From the NCBI RefSeq assembly GCF_024362785.1, contig NZ_CP093301.1, positions 2,046,001-2,110,000 on the forward strand: a stretch of DNA of 64,000 nt, given 5' to 3'. The translations under genes and the position numbers were made by a program. The notes below the pieces were generated by a model, which saw only the letters and a list, made by a program, of their open reading frames with translations, had not been told where the DNA came from and did not search any database. The stretch is from Evansella sp. LMS18 (lineage in GTDB: Bacteria; Bacillota; Bacilli; Bacillales; Salisediminibacteriaceae). This document shows, in pieces, positions 22,575 to 31,008 of the stretch; positions within the stretch are counted from its first letter, which is position 1, and each line of letters begins with the position of its first letter.

Positions 22575-22724
22575 GTGGCCCAGAAAATAGTCCTTGCATG
22601 TGAGCAATGTAAGTCACGTAATTATACAACAAACAAAACAGAACAGAATCGGACAAACCGGCTTCATATAAACAAGTACTGTAAAACTTGCGGAAAGCAT
22701 ACAACACATAAGGAAACTAAATAA
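22575..22724 (+). CDS. rpmGB: 50S ribosomal protein L33, zinc-binding form
   Basis: A 49-residue basic protein, MAQKIVLACEQCKSRNY and so on, translated from a GTG start with AAGGAG 7 nt ahead. Two CxxC pairs (CEQC and CKTC) mark the zinc-binding L33 type. It is too short to appear in a long-ORF listing. It precedes secE as in B. subtilis (rpmGB-secE-nusG). Confidence 0.95.
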   Translation: MAQKIVLACEQCKSRNYTTNKTEQNRTNRLHINKYCKTCGKHTTHKETK

Positions 22725-22751
22725 GCAAAGTGAAAATGGAGGTGGCTGCTG

Positions 22752-22946
22752 GTGGCTAATGTGGTTAAAAGTTCCGGAAAATTTCTGAAAGATGTTTCAA
22801 CTGAAATGAAACGGGTCTCCTGGCCTAAGCGCAAGGAGCTTGTCAGATATACTGGTGTCGTTATTGCTACAGTAGCATTTATTGCGGTGTTTTTCGCAAT
22901 TGCAGATTACGGGATTTCAACACTGATCCGGTTTATATTAGGTTAA
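22752..22946 (+). CDS. secE: Preprotein translocase subunit SecE
   Basis: The small essential subunit of the SecYEG channel. The 64-residue protein has an amphipathic N-terminal part with the conserved EMKRVSWPKRKEL and one membrane helix near 36-60, the single-span form usual in Gram-positive bacteria. GTG start after GGAGGT. SecY is encoded in the same window at 49297. Confidence 0.96.
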   Translation: MANVVKSSGKFLKDVSTEMKRVSWPKRKELVRYTGVVIATVAFIAVFFAIADYGISTLIRFILG

Positions 22947-22959
22947 GTTCTGTTTAGAG

Positions 22960-23034
22960 GGCAATGTTAAATTTGAGGTATGTGATTGAAGCGGGCGGTC
23001 TGCAGCGGAAGTCGGATTTAGATTTAACGTTGCC
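22960..23034 (+). promoter_or_regulatory. Long hairpin between secE and nusG
   Basis: GGCAATGTTAAAT at 22960-22972 pairs with ATTTAACGTTGCC at 23022-23034 (12 Watson-Crick pairs and one G-T), closing a ~49-nt GC-rich loop that can fold further. No T-run follows, so it is not a terminator. It could protect, process or regulate the nusG part of the message. Confidence 0.6.
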
Positions 23035-23066
23035 ATAAAGGAAATCGCTAAAAATTGGTTTTGTCA

Positions 23067-23100
23067 GAGGAGGGAAGGACATTTTTGTCCTGAACGAATG
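23067..23100 (+). promoter_or_regulatory. Hairpin-bridged Shine-Dalgarno of nusG
   Basis: GAGGAGGG at 23067-23074 is 23 nt from the ATG, too far for normal initiation. Between them lies a perfect 6-bp hairpin, AGGACA-TTTT-TGTCCT (23076-23091). If folded it shortens the effective spacing to about 7 nt, the usual optimum. Confidence 0.75.
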
Positions 23101-23631
23101 GAAAAGAATTGGTATGTCGTCCACACTTATTCGGGCTACGAAAATAAAGTAAAAACTAACCTGGAAAAGCGTGTGGAATCGATGGACATGACAGATAAGA
23201 TCTTTCGTGTTCTCGTTCCCGTTGAAGAAGAAACAGAAGTGAAGAACGGAAAAAGCAAGCAGGTTACAAAGAAGGTTTTCCCAGGTTATGTAATTGTAGA
23301 AATGGTTATGACGGATGACTCCTGGTATGTTGTACGAAACACTCCTGGTGTAACGGGGTTTGTTGGTTCCGCCGGAGCCGGGTCCAAACCTACTGCACTG
23401 CTTCCTGAAGAAGCAGACCGGATCTTACGCCAGATGGGAGTGGAAGAGCCTAAAGCTGAAGTTGATTTCGAACTTAAGGAATCAGTGAAAGTTAAAGAAG
23501 GGCCTTTTGCTAACTTTATCGGTACAATTGAAGATATTTATGCTGACAAACATAAGCTGAAAGTGCATGTAAATATGTTTGGCAGGGAAACTCCGGTTGA
23601 GCTTGAGTTCAATCAGGTAGAAAAATTATAG
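23098..23631 (+). CDS. nusG: Transcription termination/antitermination factor NusG
   Basis: NusG binds RNA polymerase, and in Bacillus it promotes pausing at T-rich sites. The 177-residue protein starts MEKNWYVVHTYSGYENK with the NGN domain (1-115) and has a C-terminal KOW domain (VKVKEGPFANFIGTIEDI near 130-147). No alternative start codon lies between the ribosome binding site and the ATG, so the distant Shine-Dalgarno is probably brought close by the hairpin at 23076. A promoter for rplK follows. Confidence 0.97.
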   Translation: MEKNWYVVHTYSGYENKVKTNLEKRVESMDMTDKIFRVLVPVEEETEVKNGKSKQVTKKVFPGYVIVEMVMTDDSWYVVRNTPGVTGFVGSAGAGSKPTALLPEEADRILRQMGVEEPKAEVDFELKESVKVKEGPFANFIGTIEDIYADKHKLKVHVNMFGRETPVELEFNQVEKL

Positions 23632-23649
23632 CTCTTAAACGAAAAGCAC

Positions 23650-23678
23650 TTGCTATCTTTCGTTTGAAGTGTTAGAAT
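23650..23678 (+). promoter_or_regulatory. SigA-type promoter of rplK-rplA
   Basis: TTGCTA at 23650-23655 and TAGAAT at 23673-23678 have exact 17-bp spacing. Transcription would begin about 130 nt before rplK. Confidence 0.7.
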
Positions 23679-23693
23679 CTTAATGTTGTTAAT

Positions 23694-23722
23694 GAACGTG
23701 GACAATTCGTTCACGTTTTTTC
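23694..23722 (+). terminator. Terminator-like hairpin in the rplK leader
   Basis: AACGTG pairs with CACGTT around an 11-nt loop and is followed by TTTTT. It lies just after the promoter at 23650, so it either ends the nusG transcript or attenuates rplK expression. Confidence 0.6.
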
Positions 23723-23815
23723 CTGCAGTAAGCAGGTATATGAGTGGGAGAACGTGCTGACCAGTTTCTGGCGGCGGTTCGGTTACCACATCACGGACTT
23801 AAGGAGGTGTGTCGC

Positions 23816-24241
23816 GTGGCTAAAAAGGTCATTAAAATGGTAAAATTACAAATTCCTGCTGGTAAAGCGAACCCAGCACCACCTGTAGGACCTGCATTGG
23901 GTCAAGCTGGTGTTAACATCATGGGATTTTGTAAGGAGTTCAACGCTCGTACGCAAGAACAAGCGGGCTTAATCATCCCTGTAGAAATTACGGTATTTGA
24001 AGACCGTTCCTTTACATTTATCACAAAAACTCCACCAGCAGCAGTTCTTCTGAAGAAAGCAGCTGGTCTTGAATCTGGTTCTGGCGAGCCAAACAAGAAC
24101 AAGGTGGCAACGTTAAAGCGTGATAAAGTACGCGAAATCGCAGAAACAAAAATGCCTGACCTGAACGCAGCTGATGTTGATGCAGCAATGCGTATGGTTG
24201 AAGGTACTGCACGCAGCATGGGTATCGTTATCGAAGACTAA
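23816..24241 (+). CDS. rplK: 50S ribosomal protein L11
   Basis: L11 forms the GTPase-associated centre with L10/L12 and is needed for RelA activation by uncharged tRNA. The 141-residue protein begins [18 protein letters not shown] with the proline-rich [16 protein letters not shown]. The GTG at 23816, with AAGGAGGTG 7 nt upstream, gives the usual L11 length; a longer frame starting at 23744 adds 24 residues not seen in L11. Confidence 0.97.
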   Translation: MAKKVIKMVKLQIPAGKANPAPPVGPALGQAGVNIMGFCKEFNARTQEQAGLIIPVEITVFEDRSFTFITKTPPAAVLLKKAAGLESGSGEPNKNKVATLKRDKVREIAETKMPDLNAADVDAAMRMVEGTARSMGIVIED

Positions 24242-24271
24242 TCATAACCATGCATTTATGCTTGAAGATCG

Positions 24272-24324
24272 AGGTTGCGAGTAAAGGGAGATTTCCTGCC
24301 TGTACAATCACAGGTTCGCAACCT
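24272..24324 (+). promoter_or_regulatory. Hairpin between rplK and rplA
   Basis: AGGTTGCGA pairs perfectly with TCGCAACCT, and CCTG/CAGG adds an inner stem. No T-tract follows. L1 represses its own operon in many bacteria by binding an mRNA mimic of its 23S site, so this is a candidate L1 target, by inference only. Confidence 0.55.
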
Positions 24325-24376
24325 TTATTAGTGGGAGGTAAAACCGCTAAAACCACAATTGAGGAGGAAAAGAAAG

Positions 24377-25072
24377 ATGGCTAAGAAAGGCAAAAAGTAC
24401 GTTGATGCACTTAAGCTTGTTGACCGCGAAACAGTGTATGACGTTAACGAAGCGATAGAGTTAGTTAAAAAGACTTCTACAGCTAAGTTTGACGAAACTG
24501 TTGAACTTGCTGCACGTCTTGGTGTAGACCCTAAGAAAGCAGACCAGCAGATTCGGGGAGCAGTTGTGCTGCCTAATGGAACTGGTAAAACACAGCGAGT
24601 TCTTGTTTTCGCTAAAGGTGATAAAGCGAAAGAGGCAGAAGCAGCTGGAGCAGACTTTGTAGGAGAAGACGACCTGATCAACAAAGTTAACCAGGGATGG
24701 TTTGACTTTGATGTAGTTGTTGCTACTCCTGACATGATGGCTCAGGTTGGGCGTCTTGGACGTGTGCTTGGACCTAAAGGTTTAATGCCAAACCCTAAAA
24801 CAGGAACAGTAACTTTCGATGTAGAAAAAGCTGTTAACGAAATCAAAGCTGGTAAAGTTGAATACCGTGTTGATAAATCTGGAAACATTCATGTTCCAAT
24901 CGGGAAAGTATCTTTCGACAGCGAAAAGCTGGCTGAGAACTTCCAGACTATTATCGAAACACTTCTTAAAGCTAAGCCTGCTGCTGCGAAAGGTACTTAC
25001 ATGCGTAATGTTTCTATCGCCGCTACAATGGGACCTGGCGTGAAAGTCAACGTTTCCGGCTTCAAGATGTAA
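24377..25072 (+). CDS. rplA: 50S ribosomal protein L1
   Basis: L1 forms the stalk near the E site and is often an operon repressor. The 231-residue protein starts [16 protein letters not shown] and carries [19 protein letters not shown] and the C-terminal GPGVKV motif. ATG at 24377 follows GGAGG; an upstream in-frame start at 24359 would add MRRKRK with no support. A separate promoter and L10 leader follow. Confidence 0.97.
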   Translation: MAKKGKKYVDALKLVDRETVYDVNEAIELVKKTSTAKFDETVELAARLGVDPKKADQQIRGAVVLPNGTGKTQRVLVFAKGDKAKEAEAAGADFVGEDDLINKVNQGWFDFDVVVATPDMMAQVGRLGRVLGPKGLMPNPKTGTVTFDVEKAVNEIKAGKVEYRVDKSGNIHVPIGKVSFDSEKLAENFQTIIETLLKAKPAAAKGTYMRNVSIAATMGPGVKVNVSGFKM

Positions 25073-25090
25073 TAAATATAAAATTAATAG

Positions 25091-25119
25091 TTGACTTCTT
25101 CTTCTGGAGAGGATATACT
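25091..25119 (+). promoter_or_regulatory. SigA-type promoter of rplJ-rplL
   Basis: TTGACT at 25091-25096 and TATACT at 25114-25119 with 17-bp spacing. Transcription would start just before the L10 leader. Confidence 0.85.
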
Positions 25120-25148
25120 ATTCATTGTGAATTTTATAAATCATACCG

Positions 25149-25270
25149 TAGACAGCAGGTGCGGCATACCGCTTAATTTCCTGCCGAGGTGGATAACGTA
25201 ATTAATGGCACTTCCGCTTAGGCGAAAGTTACGATATTACAGCCTCCATGTCTGCGCATGGAGGCTTTTC
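25149..25270 (+). promoter_or_regulatory. Ribosomal protein L10 leader (autoregulatory RNA)
   Basis: The block GACAGCAGGTGCGGC ... CCTGCCGAGGTGGATAACG is typical of the L10(L12)4-binding leader of Bacillota, and it ends in an attenuator with stem AGCCTCCATG/CATGGAGGCT at 25241-25266 followed by TTTT. When L10-L12 complex is in excess it would bind here and favour termination before rplJ. Confidence 0.85.
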
Positions 25271-25315
25271 CTATTCTTGTGAACGGTATGGACAAACTCA
25301 ACAGGAGGTGTAAGG

Positions 25316-25816
25316 ATGAGCAAAGTGATCGAAAAGAAACAACAGGTTGTCGAAGAGATCGCTGCTAAACTTCAGGAAAGCCAGTCTACTATCGTTGTTG
25401 ACTACCGCGGCCTTGATGTTTCAGAAGTGACAGAACTTCGTAAACAGCTTCGTGAAGCTGGTGTTGATTTCAAAGTTTACAAAAACACAATGACTCGTCG
25501 TGCGACTGAAAAAGCTGGTCTCACTGAATTAGACGAGCAGCTTGTTGGGCCAACAGCTATCGCTTTCAGTAATGAAGACGTAGTTGCTCCAGCAAGAATC
25601 CTTAACAAATTTGCTAAGGAACATAAGGATCTGGAAATTAAAGCAGGCGTAATCGAAGGCCGCGTAGCTTCTCTTGAGGAAGTACAGGCACTTGCAGACC
25701 TGCCATCACGCGACGGACTTATTTCTATGCTCCTCAGCGTTATGCAAGCTCCAATCCGAAACTTTGCACTTGCGACAAAAGCTGTTGCAGAGCAAAAAGA
25801 AGAGCAAGGCGCATAA
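25316..25816 (+). CDS. rplJ: 50S ribosomal protein L10
   Basis: L10 anchors the L7/L12 dimers to 23S rRNA. The 166-residue protein starts [19 protein letters not shown] and includes [21 protein letters not shown] and [10 protein letters not shown]; the C-terminal helix (about 135-166) is the L12-binding part. ATG with AGGAGGTG upstream. It is cotranscribed with rplL and controlled by the leader before it. Confidence 0.97.
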   Translation: MSKVIEKKQQVVEEIAAKLQESQSTIVVDYRGLDVSEVTELRKQLREAGVDFKVYKNTMTRRATEKAGLTELDEQLVGPTAIAFSNEDVVAPARILNKFAKEHKDLEIKAGVIEGRVASLEEVQALADLPSRDGLISMLLSVMQAPIRNFALATKAVAEQKEEQGA

Positions 25817-25889
25817 GCGTTACAGTAACAAAAATGGCCGTATAGCGGCTTGACGGATAAAAACAAAAACATTAACAGGAGGAAGAAAA

Positions 25890-26255
25890 ATGACTAAAGA
25901 ACAAATGATTGACGCTATTAAAGAAATGTCTGTTTTAGAATTAAACGATCTTGTAAAAGCAATTGAGGAAGAGTTTGGTGTAACTGCTGCTGCTCCTGTA
26001 GCTGTAGCTGGCGGCGCTGCTGATGCAGGCGCAGCTGAAGAGCAAACTGAATTCGACGTAGTATTAGAATCTGCTGGCGGATCTAAGATCAACGTTATCA
26101 AAGTTGTACGTGAAATCACTGGTCTTGGCTTAAAAGACGCTAAAGCTCTTGTTGACGGTGCTCCTGCTCCAGTTAAAGAAGGCGTAGCTAAAGAAGAAGC
26201 TGAAGAAATCAAATCTAAGCTTGAAGATGCTGGTGCTTCTGTAGAAGTTAAGTAA
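25890..26255 (+). CDS. rplL: 50S ribosomal protein L7/L12
   Basis: The flexible stalk protein that recruits EF-G, EF-Tu and IF2. The 121-residue acidic protein has an N-terminal dimerisation domain, an Ala-rich hinge near 35-52 and the C-terminal domain with [20 protein letters not shown]. It starts at ATG after AGGAGG; a strong terminator follows. Confidence 0.98.
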   Translation: MTKEQMIDAIKEMSVLELNDLVKAIEEEFGVTAAAPVAVAGGAADAGAAEEQTEFDVVLESAGGSKINVIKVVREITGLGLKDAKALVDGAPAPVKEGVAKEEAEEIKSKLEDAGASVEVK

Positions 26256-26272
26256 TCTTACTGAGCTTGAAG

Positions 26273-26304
26273 AAACCCGCTTTGTATACAAAGCGGGTTT
26301 TATA
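26273..26304 (+). terminator. Terminator after rplL
   Basis: AAACCCGCTTTG pairs perfectly with CAAAGCGGGTTT around a 4-nt loop, followed by TTATATTT. Confidence 0.93.
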
Positions 26305-26440
26305 TTTCTCTGTTTATTGCCAGTTAAGCAGGCTGATAGCAGAAAATATGAATGGAGCCGTTAAATAATGGCAAAGCTGATAAGGTGCCTTCCGAAAGGG
26401 TAAAGAAAAAAAGATAAACAGGAAGGAAGAAGGTGATGAG

Positions 26441-27049
26441 ATGCCGGATCATTATTATTCTAAAAATCCTGATGTAGAAAGTAAAAGAGTAGAACTTACT
26501 GAAACGATTAGCGGGAAACAATTTCGCTTTTATGCGGATAGCGGGGTATTTTCAAAAAAAGGGCTGGATTACGGTACCCGGCTGCTGCTTGAAACCTTTG
26601 AGGAGCCTTCTGTATCGAAAGGGATATACGCAGACGCGGGGTGTGGCTGGGGACCGGTCGGGATTTATCTTGCGAAAACTTCTCCGGGCCGGAAAGTATT
26701 GATGACTGATATTAATGAAAGAGCTGTTGAATTAGCTAAGCTGAACGGACAGCTGAATGGAGTAGAAGACCGGATTGAAGTTATGCAGAATGATTTGCTG
26801 GAAGGGATGGAAGAAAGGGAGATTGCAGCAGTACTTACAAATCCCCCAATCCGTGCCGGGAAGCAGGTGATTTTCCGCCTTTATGAACAAGCTGCTGAAG
26901 CTTTGGTAGAAGGTGGAGAACTCTGGGTCGTAATTCAAAAAAAGCAGGGTGCGCCTTCTACAATTAAAAAACTTGAAGAATTGGGTCTGGAAACAGAGGT
27001 TATGAAAAAGTCAAGGGGATATTTTATCTTAAGAGGTAAAAAATGTTGA
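26441..27049 (+). CDS. ybxB: Class I SAM-dependent methyltransferase, RsmC/RlmG-like (YbxB)
   Basis: A 202-residue methyltransferase-small-domain protein. Motif I is ADAGCGWGPVG at 64-74, the acidic SAM residue is D90 (MTDINERA), and the catalytic NPPIRAGK is at 134-141, typical of N2-guanine methyltransferases acting on rRNA. It is a single domain, whereas E. coli RsmC has two; the target nucleotide is unknown to me. Its position between rplL and rpoB is the same as for ybxB in B. subtilis. ATG at 26441 follows a purine-rich GGAAGAAGGTGA. Confidence 0.9.
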   Translation: MPDHYYSKNPDVESKRVELTETISGKQFRFYADSGVFSKKGLDYGTRLLLETFEEPSVSKGIYADAGCGWGPVGIYLAKTSPGRKVLMTDINERAVELAKLNGQLNGVEDRIEVMQNDLLEGMEEREIAAVLTNPPIRAGKQVIFRLYEQAAEALVEGGELWVVIQKKQGAPSTIKKLEELGLETEVMKKSRGYFILRGKKC

Positions 27050-27432
27050 CTCCGTATTTCCTCTGTGTTAATGTTATATAATGCGTATGAATGTCAAGAT
27101 GGAAATTGGGTAAATATGCTTAAAATATAGGAGATGTGTATTAAAAGGGTGAATTTGGACAAACTATTAAGGTCTTTTATGTTTTTGTTCGATGCGGATT
27201 CAGGCCCTTTTTTTACTTCAGTTATATAATGCCCTATATGTTTTTATTTATTGGGGAAATAGCTGGTACAGCTGAACAGACAGAGGTGCCTTATTTTTCC
27301 GGCTTTTCATATCTTTAAAATTGTTGCAATTTCTTTATTTATGAGTGTTTTCCACTATGTCTGTCAAAGGAGCACGTTTTTTGCATGTGATCCTTTTGAA
27401 GATAAAAACGTTAGTTTTGAGGGGTGAATCAG
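27050..27432 (+). other. Untranslated leader region of rpoB
   Basis: No coding gene is supported in this stretch. A TATAAT at 27077-27082 has no good -35 at normal spacing (nearest TTGACT at 27046 is 25 bp away). TTGGAC-17-TATGTT at 27155-27183 is a weak candidate promoter. A hairpin with T-run (27144-27214) and the small palindrome AGCTGGTACAGCT near 27261-27273 are present. Confidence 0.6.
27144..27214 (+). terminator. Terminator-like structure in the rpoB leader
   Basis: AAAGGG and TGAAT (27144-27154) pair with ATTCA and CCCTTT (27198-27210), with two unpaired G residues, and a T-run continues to 27214. The loop is long (about 43 nt). It may end upstream transcripts or attenuate rpoBC. 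Confidence 0.5.
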
Positions 27433-30400
27433 TTGACAGGTCAACTAGTTCAGTATGGACGCCACCGCCAGAGAAGAAGCTATGCGAGAATCAGTGAAGT
27501 TCTGGATCTCCCAAACTTAATTGAAATTCAGACGGCTTCTTATCAATGGTTTCTTGATGAGGGTATTCGTGAGATGTTCCAGGACATCTCTCCAATTGAA
27601 GACTTTACTGGAAATTTGGTGCTTGAGTTTATTGATTACAGCTTAGGTGAACCAAAATATTCAGTAGAAGAGTCGAAAGAACGAGACGTAACTTACTCTG
27701 CGCCTCTCCGTGTAAAAGTCCGCCTTATTAACAAGGAGACTGGAGAAGTGAAAGAGCAGGAAGTATTTATGGGTGATTTCCCATTAATGACTGACACAGG
27801 CACATTTGTGATAAATGGTGCTGAGCGTGTCATCGTATCCCAGCTCGTTCGTTCACCAAGTGTATACTTTAGTGAGAAGATGGATAAGAACGGGAAAAAG
27901 GGATTTACCGCCACGGTTATACCAAACCGCGGGGCATGGTTAGAGCTTGAGACGGATGCAAAGGATATTGTATACGTGCGAATTGACCGTACGAGAAAAA
28001 TACCGGTCACCGTTCTATTGCGTGCGCTTGGATTTGGAACTGATCAAGAGATCATTGATCTTTTAGGAGAAGATGAGTATTTAAGGAATTCTCTCGAAAA
28101 AGATAATACAGACAGCTCTGAAAAAGCGCTTCTGGAAATCTATGAGCGCCTTCGTCCTGGTGAACCTCCGACTGTTGAGAACGCAAAGAGTTTGCTTGAA
28201 TCCCGTTTCTTTGATCCGAAACGCTATGACCTTGCAAACGTTGGACGATATAAGATGAACAAAAAGCTTCATATAAAGGATCGATTGTTTAACCAGCGCC
28301 TCGCTGAGACACTCGTTGACCCTGAAACAGGGGAAGTGCTGGCAGAGGAAGGTTCGGTAATTGACCGGAGACTGCTGGATAAGCTGATCCCGTATCTTGA
28401 AAACAATGTAGGGTTCCGTCATTTCACACTGCGTGGCGGAGTTGTCGAAGAAGAAGAGGTTGAATTACAATCTGTATTAATTCACAGCCCTTCAGGCTCA
28501 GATGAAGAACCAATTCGTGTAATCGGTAACGGGGTAGTGGAGAAAGGCGTCAAGAATATCACTCCTGCTGATATTATCGCTTCTATCAACTATTTCTTTA
28601 ATCTGCTTCACGGAGTAGGAAATACAGATGACATCGACCATTTAGGAAACCGCCGCCTGCGTTCTGTTGGCGAACTGCTTCAGAACCAGTTCCGTATTGG
28701 TTTGTCCAGAATGGAACGGGTGGTACGGGAACGTATGTCAATCCAGGATGCTAATGTTATTACGCCTCAGGCGCTTATTAATATTCGCCCTGTTATCGCT
28801 TCTATTAAAGAGTTCTTTGGAAGCTCTCAGCTTTCCCAGTTCATGGATCAGACGAACCCACTGGCAGAGCTGACACATAAACGTCGTCTTTCGGCGCTTG
28901 GACCTGGTGGTTTGACACGTGAACGTGCGGGCTTTGAAGTGCGTGACGTACACTATTCCCACTATGGCCGTATGTGTCCGATTGAAACTCCAGAGGGTCC
29001 GAATATTGGGTTAATTAACTCCTTGTCCAGTTTTGCGAAAGTGAACGAATTTGGTTTCATGGAAACTCCTTATCGTAAAGTTGATCATGAGACAGGACGG
29101 GTTAGCTCGCAGTTTGATTATTTAACTGCAGACGAAGAAGATAACTATGTCGTTGCACAGGCGAACGCAAAGCTCGCTGACGACGGAAGTTTTGTTGATG
29201 AGAATATAATCTGCCGATTCCGTGGTGAGAACATCATTGTTCCCCGCGACCGTGTTGACTACATGGACGTTTCTCCAAAGCAGGTAGTATCAGCTGCGAC
29301 TGCTTGTATTCCGTTCCTTGAAAACGACGACTCCAACCGTGCGTTAATGGGAGCGAACATGCAGCGGCAGGCAGTGCCTCTGCTTGAGCCGGAAGCTCCT
29401 CTTGTAGGAACAGGAATGGAATATGTTTCGGCTAAGGATTCCGGAGCAGCTGTTGTTTCTAAAATAAACGGCCGTGTTGAGCGTGTCAGTGCGAAATATG
29501 TGCAGATCCGTAAGATTGAAGAAGTGGACGGAAAAGAAGTGGAAGGGGATGTAGTACGTTACAACCTTCAGAAATTTATCCGGTCCAACCAGGGTACATG
29601 CTACAACCAGCGCCCTATTGTCAGTGAAGGGGACATCGTTACAAAAGGAGAAATTCTTGCTGATGGACCGTCAATGGAAAAAGGTGAGATGGCTCTCGGG
29701 CGTAACGTAATGGTAGGCTTTATGACCTGGGAAGGTTATAACTATGAGGATGCTATCATTCTCAGTGAACGTCTGGTGAAAGACGATGTTTACACATCTG
29801 TTCATATAGAAGAATACGAATCAGAATCCCGGGATACTAAACTGGGACCTGAAGAAATTACACGGGACATCCCGAACGTTGGGGAAGACGCACTCAAAAA
29901 CCTCGATGAGAGAGGCATTATCCGTGTAGGTGCGGAAGTGAAAGATGGAGATATTTTAGTAGGTAAAGTAACTCCTAAGGGTGTAACGGAACTAACCGCG
30001 GAAGAGCGTTTATTACATGCGATTTTCGGTGAAAAAGCCCGTGAAGTGCGTGATACATCACTTCGTGCCCCGCACGGCGGAGATGGTATCGTGCTTGATG
30101 TTAAAGTATTTAACCGGGAAGACGGAGACGAGCTTCCTCCTGGAGTGAACCAGCTTGTACGAGTTTATATCGTACAGAAGCGTAAAATTCACGAAGGGGA
30201 TAAAATGGCAGGACGCCACGGTAACAAAGGTGTAATCTCACGTATTTTACCGGAAGAAGATATGCCTTACCTGCCTGATGGCACACCTATTGACATCATG
30301 TTAAACCCGCTGGGCGTACCGTCCCGTATGAATATCGGACAGGTGCTTGAGCTGCACCTCGGAATGGCAGCCCGTTACCTTGGAATCCATGTTGCGAGCC

Positions 30401-30972
30401 CTGTATTTGACGGTGCGAGCGAGGAAGATGTATGGGGAACACTGTCTGAAGCCGGCATGGCACGTGATGGAAAAACAGTCCTTTATGATGGCCGTACTGG
30501 TGAGCCTTTTGACAACCGGGTTTCAGTAGGGATCATGTATATGATTAAGCTGGCACACATGGTAGATGACAAACTCCATGCCCGTTCAACGGGACCATAT
30601 TCACTTGTTACACAGCAGCCTCTTGGCGGTAAAGCCCAGTTTGGTGGACAGCGTTTCGGTGAGATGGAAGTGTGGGCTCTTGAAGCTTACGGTGCGGCGT
30701 ATACGCTGCAGGAAATCCTTACTGTAAAATCGGATGACGTGGTAGGCCGTGTGAAGACTTACGAGGCGATTGTCAAAGGAGAAAACGTCCCTGAACCAGG
30801 TGTTCCTGAATCTTTCAAAGTTCTTATTAAAGAGCTTCAGAGTTTAGGTATGGATGTTAAAATGCTCTCAAGCAATGAAGAGGAAATTGAAATGCTTGAA
30901 CTTGATGATGAAGAAGAGCAAGGGAACGATAAACTGAACTTAAATCTTGAATCCAGTGAATCTAACGGTTAA
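27433..30972 (+). CDS. rpoB: DNA-directed RNA polymerase subunit beta
   Basis: The beta subunit, 1179 residues. It starts [17 protein letters not shown] at a TTG codon as in B. subtilis; the frame could open at GTG 27424, but that GTG belongs to the GAGGGGTG ribosome binding site. Fork loop 2 and the rifampicin-binding segment near residues 465-495 read [19 protein letters not shown], a wild-type, sensitive-type sequence. Other active-site parts include [13 protein letters not shown] and [13 protein letters not shown]. It ends in an acidic tail of about 30 residues. rpoC starts 36 nt later. Confidence 0.98.
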   Translation: MTGQLVQYGRHRQRRSYARISEVLDLPNLIEIQTASYQWFLDEGIREMFQDISPIEDFTGNLVLEFIDYSLGEPKYSVEESKERDVTYSAPLRVKVRLINKETGEVKEQEVFMGDFPLMTDTGTFVINGAERVIVSQLVRSPSVYFSEKMDKNGKKGFTATVIPNRGAWLELETDAKDIVYVRIDRTRKIPVTVLLRALGFGTDQEIIDLLGEDEYLRNSLEKDNTDSSEKALLEIYERLRPGEPPTVENAKSLLESRFFDPKRYDLANVGRYKMNKKLHIKDRLFNQRLAETLVDPETGEVLAEEGSVIDRRLLDKLIPYLENNVGFRHFTLRGGVVEEEEVELQSVLIHSPSGSDEEPIRVIGNGVVEKGVKNITPADIIASINYFFNLLHGVGNTDDIDHLGNRRLRSVGELLQNQFRIGLSRMERVVRERMSIQDANVITPQALINIRPVIASIKEFFGSSQLSQFMDQTNPLAELTHKRRLSALGPGGLTRERAGFEVRDVHYSHYGRMCPIETPEGPNIGLINSLSSFAKVNEFGFMETPYRKVDHETGRVSSQFDYLTADEEDNYVVAQANAKLADDGSFVDENIICRFRGENIIVPRDRVDYMDVSPKQVVSAATACIPFLENDDSNRALMGANMQRQAVPLLEPEAPLVGTGMEYVSAKDSGAAVVSKINGRVERVSAKYVQIRKIEEVDGKEVEGDVVRYNLQKFIRSNQGTCYNQRPIVSEGDIVTKGEILADGPSMEKGEMALGRNVMVGFMTWEGYNYEDAIILSERLVKDDVYTSVHIEEYESESRDTKLGPEEITRDIPNVGEDALKNLDERGIIRVGAEVKDGDILVGKVTPKGVTELTAEERLLHAIFGEKAREVRDTSLRAPHGGDGIVLDVKVFNREDGDELPPGVNQLVRVYIVQKRKIHEGDKMAGRHGNKGVISRILPEEDMPYLPDGTPIDIMLNPLGVPSRMNIGQVLELHLGMAARYLGIHVASPVFDGASEEDVWGTLSEAGMARDGKTVLYDGRTGEPFDNRVSVGIMYMIKLAHMVDDKLHARSTGPYSLVTQQPLGGKAQFGGQRFGEMEVWALEAYGAAYTLQEILTVKSDDVVGRVKTYEAIVKGENVPEPGVPESFKVLIKELQSLGMDVKMLSSNEEEIEMLELDDEEEQGNDKLNLNLESSESNG

Positions 30973-31008
30973 TGGGAGAACTTGAATGCTGAAAGGGAGG
31001 TTTGCCCC

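Noticed and set aside
28810..28920. Rifampicin-resistance change in rpoB
   Set aside because: The cluster I residues (Q, D, H, S, L positions) match the sensitive wild type.
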